DNA of 64,000 nt, from assembly GCA_009885795.1 (NCBI GenBank), contig VFKA01000005.1, positions 62,001-126,000 of the forward strand. The letters run 5' to 3'. The notes beneath the pieces were generated by a model. The model saw nothing but the letters and a program-made list of their open reading frames with translations. It searched no databases and had not been told where the DNA came from. The DNA is from Rhodospirillales bacterium (GTDB lineage: Bacteria > Pseudomonadota > Alphaproteobacteria > Dongiales > Dongiaceae). Numbering within the stretch: position 1 is the first letter of the stretch; each line of letters opens with the position of its first letter. Shown here in pieces: positions 60,261-64,000 of the stretch. The translations under genes were made by a program, and so were the position numbers.

Positions 60261-61595
60261 CTATCTCAGCGCCATGAGGTCGGCGCCGTTCGACAGGAAA
60301 TAAAGCGTCTCGCCGGCGACGACCGGTGGCAACTCGACCGCCGCGGGCAATTCGATCTGGCCCAAATACTCACCCGTGTAGGGCGAAACCGCGATGGCCG
60401 CGCCGTTCGAGCCGGTGACGATCAGCCGGTCGCCGGCCAGCACCGGCCCGTGCCACAGAATCGGGTCCTCCTGGTCTTCTTCGTCTTCATAGGCCGGCAG
60501 CGCGGCGATCCATCGGATGCGGCCGTCGCGCCGGGTCAGGCACACGATCTCGGCGTTGTTGCCGACCACATAGACGAAGTCGCCGGCCACCCATGGGCTC
60601 TGCGTGCCGCCAAGATCGCGCTCCCAGACGCGTTCGCCGCGCGCGATGTCGATGGCGGCGATGGTGCCGCTGTTCGATATGGCGATGACCAGGTCGCGGT
60701 CGATCGCCGGCCGGCCGCGGATGTCGGTGAGCGTCGCGACGCTGCCCGTGCGCGCCGCGCCGGCCAAATTGTCGTTCCACAGCACGCGGCCGGTTTCCGC
60801 CCGCAGCGCATAGAGATCGCCCGAGCTGTAGGCGACGATTGCCGTGCTGCCCAGCACCGCCGGCGCGGCGCCGCCCAATAGCCCGGCGGCCTCGGTGATC
60901 CCGGCATGCGACCACAGCCGCCGCCCGTCTTCCGCCGCCAGCACCAGCAGCTGATTGTCGATGGTGAGGACGAACACGCGCCCGTCGCTGACGGTCGGCG
61001 GCGTGCGGACCGGGGCCGTCAGTTTCGAGCGCCAGATTTCCACGCCGGTATCGGCGTCGAGCTTGAAGGCGAGCGCGAAGGGCGTGGTCGCGTAAATGGC
61101 GCCGTCGGCATAGGCAAGGCCGCCGCCGAAGAGGCCGTCGTCTTCCTCGTCGGGTGTCAGGTCCACGCTCCACACCCGGGCGCCCGATCCGGCGTCGTAG
61201 GCGCTGGCCGTGTTGGCGGCGTCGAGGGCATAGACCCGCCCGCCGGCCACCACCGGCTCGGCCAGCAGGCGCTCGCCACCCGAAGCCCCGTCGCCGATGT
61301 CGGAGCTCCAGACCACGCTTGGCGATTCGCCCAGCGCCAGGTGATGCATGGCATGGCTCGGATAGCCGCCGGCCTGCGGCCATTCCGGGTTGTCGACCGG
61401 CTGAGGCAGGCGCACGCGCAAATCCGCCACGTCGGCGTCGGCTTCAAGCGACCGGTTGAGGCGCAGGACCGAGATGCGCTCGCCCGGCAGCGGCGGCGCC
61501 TCGGGCGCGCCGAGGAATCCGAACATGTCGCAGCCGCCCGCGAACGCGAGGAGCCCCAGCGCCGCCAGCACGCCAACGGGTCGAAGGCCGATCAC
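60261..61595 (-). CDS. bamB: Outer-membrane assembly lipoprotein BamB
   Basis: BamB is the beta-propeller lipoprotein of the BAM complex that folds outer-membrane proteins. The 444-residue precursor has a lipobox LLAFAGGC (Cys22). PQQ-like repeats follow with the usual WSxD/GxxY rhythm: VYALDAANTASAYDAGSGARVW, YALRAETGRVLW, AIDIARGERVWERDLGGTQSPWV and AVSPYTGEYLGQIELP. The GTG at 61595 overlaps the yfgM stop (GTGA). yfgM-bamB-der is a conserved cluster, here with a symporter inserted between bamB and der. Confidence 0.93.
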   Translation of the reverse strand: MIGLRPVGVLAALGLLAFAGGCDMFGFLGAPEAPPLPGERISVLRLNRSLEADADVADLRVRLPQPVDNPEWPQAGGYPSHAMHHLALGESPSVVWSSDIGDGASGGERLLAEPVVAGGRVYALDAANTASAYDAGSGARVWSVDLTPDEEDDGLFGGGLAYADGAIYATTPFALAFKLDADTGVEIWRSKLTAPVRTPPTVSDGRVFVLTIDNQLLVLAAEDGRRLWSHAGITEAAGLLGGAAPAVLGSTAIVAYSSGDLYALRAETGRVLWNDNLAGAARTGSVATLTDIRGRPAIDRDLVIAISNSGTIAAIDIARGERVWERDLGGTQSPWVAGDFVYVVGNNAEIVCLTRRDGRIRWIAALPAYEDEEDQEDPILWHGPVLAGDRLIVTGSNGAAIAVSPYTGEYLGQIELPAAVELPPVVAGETLYFLSNGADLMALR

Positions 61596-62236
61596 GATGG
61601 CCCCGCCAGGCTGTCCAGAATCTCGGCCGCTCGCTGACGCATGGCGAGCGGCGCGCCCGCGTCGTCGGAGAGCGCCTTGAAGATGGTTTCGGCTTTCGTC
61701 GCGTCGCCTTGTCGCAACCGCAGCAGCGCCGTGATCTCCAGCGCGCTATAGCGCCACGCCTGGCCTTCCGCCGTCAGCGGTAGAAGCCGCGCAACAAGCG
61801 AGTCGGCATCGGCGCTCTCCAGGCTATGAAACCCGATGAGGATGACGGCGAGATCGCGCAACGCCGGGTCGGTGCCCGAATCGGCGGCCAAGCCCTCGTA
61901 TATCTCGATCGCGCCCGCCGCGTTGCCCTGCTTGGCCAAGAGGGCGGCGCGCTGAAGCTGGGCCAGCGCGGCATAGCCATCGCCATTGCCGGCGATTTCC
62001 GCCAGCGCCGCCTCGGCCCCTTCGCCGCCGCTTTCCATGAGACCGAGCGCCGCCGCATAGGCCTCGCCGCGTGCCTCGCGCCGCTGTTCCGAGTAGTACC
62101 GCCAGCCCACCTGCGCCGCCGTCAGAACCACGACCGCGACCGCGATGCCGGCCAGGTAGATGCCATAGCGGCGCCAAAGGTCCTGAAACCTGTCGCGGCG
62201 AAGGTCTTCTTCGACTTCGCGGAAAATGTCGGTCAA
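61592..62236 (-). CDS. YfgM-like tetratricopeptide protein (Sec-associated)
   Basis: A 214-residue inner-membrane protein: cytoplasmic start MTDIFREVEEDLRRDRFQDLWRRYG, one helix (YLAGIAVAVVVLTAAQVGW) and periplasmic TPR-like helices (ALAQLQRAALLAKQG, AGAIEIYEGLAADSG and others). Family members (DUF2133/YfgM) act beside SecYEG and the BAM pathway. It is the first gene of the yfgM-bamB-NSS-der run and is coupled to bamB. Confidence 0.88.
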   Translation of the reverse strand: MTDIFREVEEDLRRDRFQDLWRRYGIYLAGIAVAVVVLTAAQVGWRYYSEQRREARGEAYAAALGLMESGGEGAEAALAEIAGNGDGYAALAQLQRAALLAKQGNAAGAIEIYEGLAADSGTDPALRDLAVILIGFHSLESADADSLVARLLPLTAEGQAWRYSALEITALLRLRQGDATKAETIFKALSDDAGAPLAMRQRAAEILDSLAGPS

Positions 62237-62345
62237 ACCGAAGCCTCCTGGCGAGAGCGGGCGGCTACCATAGCGATGGCGGTTCGGCTTGGCAAACTTG
62301 CGCGGAACACTTAGGCTCCCATCTAGGAGAAGGACCCGCGCGCGT

Positions 62346-62681
62346 ATGAGCCACCCGAAGCACGTTCATTTCGTCGACGCAAGGCGGCCCATCACCTTCT
62401 TCGATCGCGGCGAAATGAATCGGCTTCTGTCGCTCTACAGCCGCCAAGTGTCCAAGGGAAGCTGGCGCGATTACGCCATCGATTGCCGGCCCGGCGCCGC
62501 CGAGTTCGCGATTTTCCGCCACAGTTTCGAAAGCCCGCTCTACCGCATCGTCAAGATCGCCGGCACCTCGGATCGGCCGGCCCGTTACGAATTGCTGTCC
62601 GGCGCGCGCCGGTTGCGCCACGCCGACACCCTTGCCGCCGTGCTGCCGTCTTTCGACGCCAATCTCAAGGTCGTCGTCTAA
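62346..62681 (+). CDS. DUF2794 protein
   Basis: A 111-residue protein of a family that is restricted mainly to alphaproteobacteria. Recognisable blocks are VDARRPITFFDRGEMNRLLSLYS, KGSWRDYAID, FAIFRHSFESPLYRIVKIAG and RYELLSGARRLRHADTLAAVL. The function is unknown. The ATG at 62346 fits the family start. GGAGAAGG lies 13 bases upstream, a longer spacing than usual. It stands alone. Confidence 0.88.
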   Translation: MSHPKHVHFVDARRPITFFDRGEMNRLLSLYSRQVSKGSWRDYAIDCRPGAAEFAIFRHSFESPLYRIVKIAGTSDRPARYELLSGARRLRHADTLAAVLPSFDANLKVVV

Positions 62682-62811
62682 CGCCAGGAATGCGGCGATT
62701 TAATCGAAATTCGGCCAGCCGCCCGCGAATCCAGGCTTGCAATGCCAGATATAGTGGTGTGTTATACCTTCAGCTACCATATGTCGGAGCTGTTGCAAGG
62801 GCAGGTGAGCC

Positions 62812-63183
62812 ATGGATTGGACCGAGGAACGGACCGAACTATTGAAGGGCCTCTGGTTGCAGGGGCTGACCGCTAGCCAGATCGCCGCCCGCATGGGCGG
62901 CATCACCAGGAACGCGGTGATCGGCAAGGCGCACCGGATGGGCTTGTCGTCCCGGCCGTCGCCGATCAAGCAGGCGGTGACGCCGCCGCCCTTGGTGGCC
63001 AAGCCCCGGCCGCCCGCGGCGAAGCCTGCCGCCCATGCCGCAGGCGGTCGCGCCTGTTCCTGGCCGGTCGGCGATCCCAAGGAGCCGGATTTCCACTTCT
63101 GCGGCGCCGGTATCGAGCCGGGCCGGCCCTATTGCGCCTATCACTGCGCCCAAGCCTACCAGCGCAAGGTCGAGGCCGCCTAA
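62812..63183 (+). CDS. gcrA: GcrA-family cell-cycle regulator
   Basis: GcrA binds sigma-70 at promoters marked by CcrM methylation and drives S-phase genes. The 123-residue protein opens MDWTEERTELLKGLWLQGLTASQIAARMG, then ITRNAVIGKAHRMGLSSRPSP (the winged helix-turn-helix). A proline/alanine-rich linker leads to a C-terminal cysteine/histidine section, RACSWPVGDPKEPDFHFCG, with YCAYHC. It is shorter than Caulobacter GcrA mainly in the linker. A GANTC site (GAATC at 62727-62731) lies about 85 bp upstream, consistent with CcrM/GcrA feedback. AAGGGCAGGTGAG precedes the ATG. Confidence 0.95.
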   Translation: MDWTEERTELLKGLWLQGLTASQIAARMGGITRNAVIGKAHRMGLSSRPSPIKQAVTPPPLVAKPRPPAAKPAAHAAGGRACSWPVGDPKEPDFHFCGAGIEPGRPYCAYHCAQAYQRKVEAA

Positions 63184-63188
63184 GGCCG

Positions 63189-63551
63189 TTATTGCTGGGG
63201 CGCCGAGCGTTGGCGCTGGGGTATGAGAGCCTGGGTGAGGGCCTCGGCCGCGACCGCGAACAGGCGGTCGGGGTTATTGCGGCAATAATCCTCGAGGCCC
63301 AGCATGATCTGGTCGCCGGTGACGGTGCCGGAGACACTGTAGGTGTCCGCCGATTTCTCGTTGATGGCGGTCAGATAGCCGGTGACCCAGGACGCATAGA
63401 GATGGTCGGTGCCCTTGGCCTTGGCGGCGATGAACTCGGCGCAGGGCGCCTTGCCGGGCCCCATGATGAAATAGCGGCCGGCCTCGTCGGTGGCCTGAGC
63501 CTGGGTGGTCAGCAGGGCCATGATCGTCGCGCCGATAAGCAAACGTCCCAT
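63189..63551 (-). CDS. Secreted HdeA/Rap1a-like protein
   Basis: A 120-residue precursor with a signal peptide (LLIGATIMALLTTQAQA). The mature domain shows a cysteine in KAPCAEF, WVTGYLTAINEKSADTY and LGLEDYCRNNPDRLFAVAAEAL. The pairing of two cysteines around WxxGYLTAxN and YCxxNP is seen in HdeA-like acid chaperones and Rap1a-type immunity proteins. Which applies is unclear. GGAGGG lies upstream of the ATG. It is convergent with gcrA, with 5 bp between the stops. Confidence 0.75.
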   Translation of the reverse strand: MGRLLIGATIMALLTTQAQATDEAGRYFIMGPGKAPCAEFIAAKAKGTDHLYASWVTGYLTAINEKSADTYSVSGTVTGDQIMLGLEDYCRNNPDRLFAVAAEALTQALIPQRQRSAPQQ

Positions 63552-63667
63552 GACGCCCTCCAGTGCGAGCCGGTGCCGAGTTCGACAGGGGCCATTCTCG
63601 CCCGGACATGGTTAAGGAGAAGTCAAGGACGCGCCGCCGCCCGTTGCGCTCAATGACCTTGAAAGCC

Positions 63668-63685
63668 TATCCTAGAAATAGGATA
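63668..63685. promoter_or_regulatory. Palindromic operator before toxin gene
   Basis: TATCCTA and TAGGATA (63668-63674 and 63679-63685) are exact reverse complements with a GAAA spacer, ending 7 bases before the ATG of the toxin gene. Its placement suits autorepression by a toxin-antitoxin complex and could also cover the ribosome site. Confidence 0.65.
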
Positions 63686-63692
63686 TTGAGTC

Positions 63693-64000
63693 ATGGCTCG
63701 CACTCCCGCGAAGGGCGAAAAGCCTCTCGACTGGTTGGGCTCGTCCAAGAAGGACTTCCTCGATTTTCCCGAGCCAGTGAAGGACGAAATGGGCAATGCC
63801 CTCGGCCTGGCCCAGTTCGGAGGCAGGCACCCGTCCGCCAAGCCTTGGAGGGGTCAGGGCTCAGGCGTGTTCGAAGTGGTTGAAGACCACCGCGGAGACA
63901 CCTACCGGGCGGTCTATACGGTGCGCTTCAAGGAGGTCGTGTATGTGCTGCACGCATTCCAGAAAAAGTCGCCGAAGGGGATCAGGACGGCGCGGATCGA
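63693..64000 (+). CDS. RelE/HigB-type toxin, phage-derived Gp49-like (cut by right edge)
   Basis: The frame from ATG 63693 runs open to the end of the window (102 codons seen). The translation includes WLGSSKKDFLDFPEPVKDE, LGLAQFGGRHPSAKPWRG, VFEVVEDHRGDTYRAVYTVR, FKEVVYVLHAFQKKSPKGI and a final RTARI. The RAVYTVRF and HAFQKKSPKG blocks are diagnostic for the HigB/Gp49-like branch, mRNA interferases that cleave on the ribosome. The C-terminal few residues and the expected antitoxin (HTH, HigA-like) lie beyond the window. A perfect palindrome sits just upstream. Confidence 0.9.
   Translation, partial: MARTPAKGEKPLDWLGSSKKDFLDFPEPVKDEMGNALGLAQFGGRHPSAKPWRGQGSGVFEVVEDHRGDTYRAVYTVRFKEVVYVLHAFQKKSPKGIRTARI

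Noticed and set aside
1-64000. tRNA, rRNA, CRISPR arrays, IS elements or integrases
   Set aside because: No T-loop/acceptor pattern, evenly spaced repeats, or transposase/integrase-like protein was seen on either strand. The repeats at 34029-34386 are irregularly spaced and are not CRISPR.

Overview
The window is a stretch of GC-rich chromosome from an alphaproteobacterium. The best match is the Rhodospirillales or a related, mostly uncultured lineage, but this rests on gene content and order only. Pointers are a GcrA cell-cycle regulator, a DUF2794 protein, bactofilin coupled to an M23 peptidase, the orders lptD-surA-rsmA, fabD-fabG-acpP-fabF-mltG, rpsF-rpsR-rplI, radA-cvpA-purF and yfgM-bamB-NSS-der, and a CysNC fusion with CysD. 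Genes are tightly packed and many use 4-5 bp stop/start overlaps (GTGA, ATGA, TGATG). I see no rRNA, tRNA, CRISPR array or insertion sequence.

Layout. 1-5.3 kb: smpB (cut by the left edge) and dapA, then a divergent lytic transglycosylase, a haloacid-dehalogenase-type HAD and a threonine dehydratase. 5.3-10.5 kb: bactofilin with its M23 peptidase, then sulfate activation (cysD-cysNC). 10.6-17.7 kb: a probable single operon on the minus strand with an Lrp regulator, a nitrate/taurine-type ABC importer, a GlnT/GmaS-type glutamine synthetase and two adjacent ureohydrolases. One ureohydrolase keeps all six metal ligands and the other has lost four. This looks like uptake and hydrolysis of a guanidine-type compound and resembles the heteromeric metformin hydrolase arrangement. 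18.3-23.5 kb: a bufferin (copper-binding modified peptide) locus with three DUF2282 precursors, the MNIO enzyme BufB, its partner BufC and a DoxX protein. A peroxiredoxin and a papain-like hydrolase lie between precursors 1 and 2.

23.6-52.4 kb is mostly housekeeping: ndk, an ABC-F ATPase, hspQ, holC, pepA, lptD, surA, rsmA, gmk, yicC, fatty-acid synthesis genes, mltG, ribosomal proteins S6/S18/L9, a cyclopropane synthase, dnaB, mlaEF, radA, cvpA and purF. Short palindromic intergenic repeats recur here, and a dense cluster of direct and inverted repeats follows rsmA. 52.5-57.1 kb is more accessory and visibly more AT-rich. It carries a 1049-residue protein with a SIR2-like domain, a STAND-like P-loop NTPase, a helical repeat region and a C-terminal cold-shock-like domain, which is a strong candidate for a single-gene anti-phage system. 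57.5-64 kb returns to core genes (der, a sodium symporter, bamB, yfgM, DUF2794, gcrA) and ends in a HigB/RelE-type toxin gene, cut by the right edge, behind a perfect palindrome.

The three places most worth follow-up are the paired ureohydrolase operon, the three-precursor bufferin locus and the SIR2-STAND-TPR-cold-shock protein.
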